64,000 bases of DNA from Methylophaga sp. (GTDB taxonomy: Bacteria; Pseudomonadota; Gammaproteobacteria; Nitrosococcales; Methylophagaceae), in assembly GCA_002733505.1 (NCBI GenBank), contig NVVW01000009.1:23369-87368 (forward strand), given 5' to 3'. Shown piece by piece: positions 63,904-64,000 of the stretch. The position numbers were made by a program, and so were the translations under genes. The notes beneath the pieces are model-generated. The model made no database searches and had not been told where the DNA came from. It was given only the letters and a program-made list of their open reading frames with translations. Every line of letters starts with the position of its first letter. The first letter of the stretch is position 1.

Positions 63904-64000
63904 TACCCAAAATACTTGAAGATGCATGTTTCAGCAAGAGAAGAAGCCATTATATTCTAGGCATAAATCCGCAGAATGAGTCATTCTCGTTTAAGGATTT
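63902..64000. repeat. TATACCC element H, cut by window edge
   Basis: Starts TATACCCAAAATACTTGAA, sharing TA with the end of element I, and continues nearly identically to the left third of element G (AAGAAGCCATTATATTCTAG and following) to the window end. Confidence 0.75.

Noticed and set aside
1..64000. CRISPR arrays, tRNA genes, integrases or transposases
   Set aside because: No regularly spaced direct repeats, no tRNA T-arm consensus with acceptor pairing, and no such protein motifs were found by reading.

Overview
The window is a chromosomal segment of a gammaproteobacterium of fairly low G+C (about 40% by eye). Three kinds of evidence support this. Gene orders match the Pseudomonas/Thiotrichales type: rlmB-rpsF-rpsR-DUF2232-rplI-dnaB-alr, radA-pilZ, lpoA-yraN-dolP, rsmI-rnpB, a full dcw cluster from mraZ to ftsZ followed by lpxC, dciA next to an M23 peptidase and secA, and trxA divergent from rhlB. 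MurE carries the DNPR motif of meso-diaminopimelate enzymes. LpxC, LpoA and DolP imply a Gram-negative envelope. I cannot fix the genus. No tRNA, rRNA operon, CRISPR array, prophage or transposase gene was seen.

Layout. 1-3.5 kb: the end of RNase D, a secreted alpha/beta hydrolase, a glutaredoxin-like protein, MoaB, an OmpA-type lipoprotein and RlmB. 3.6-10.1 kb: ribosomal proteins S6, S18 and L9, replicative helicase, alanine racemase and RadA. 10.1-13.9 kb: a PilZ protein, HemJ and dolP-yraN-lpoA. 14-16.3 kb: an SRPBCC protein and HtpX among short repeats. 16.4-17.7 kb: rsmI and RNase P RNA. 17.7-21.9 kb: an accessory insert between rnpB and mraZ, holding a GxxExxY gene framed by inverted repeats, an XRE-cupin regulator and a frameshifted SpoIIE-REC-PAS-GGDEF-EAL protein. 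22.1-40.6 kb: a compact dcw operon in which most junctions overlap by 1-8 bases, then lpxC. 40.6-48.6 kb: dciA, an M23 peptidase, secA, argJ, a DUF3549 protein and a 2-oxoglutarate oxygenase. 48.6-58 kb: remnants of two broken genes, glgA, an SrmB-like helicase, a beta-propeller protein, a DedA protein, a DMT permease and a 1199-residue GGDEF-EAL protein. 58-63.7 kb: a small unknown gene, an orphan TRAP binding protein, uvrD, trxA and rhlB.

Functionally the window is mostly housekeeping: translation, replication and repair, peptidoglycan synthesis and division, lipid A, Sec export, RNA helicases. A c-di-GMP layer is added by two GGDEF-EAL proteins and a PilZ receptor.

The least ordinary content is a family of short non-coding elements ending in TATACCC/GGGTATA, with about ten copies, all intergenic and none inside the dcw operon. 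Each copy is close to one long hairpin. In three copies the 24-base arms differ between copies yet stay perfectly complementary within each copy. Copies abut each other sharing a TA, one supplies the stop codon of a neighbouring gene, and one lies beside a truncated gene. The GxxExxY cassette, whose flanking repeats supply both its ribosome binding site and its last codons, is the other unusual structure.
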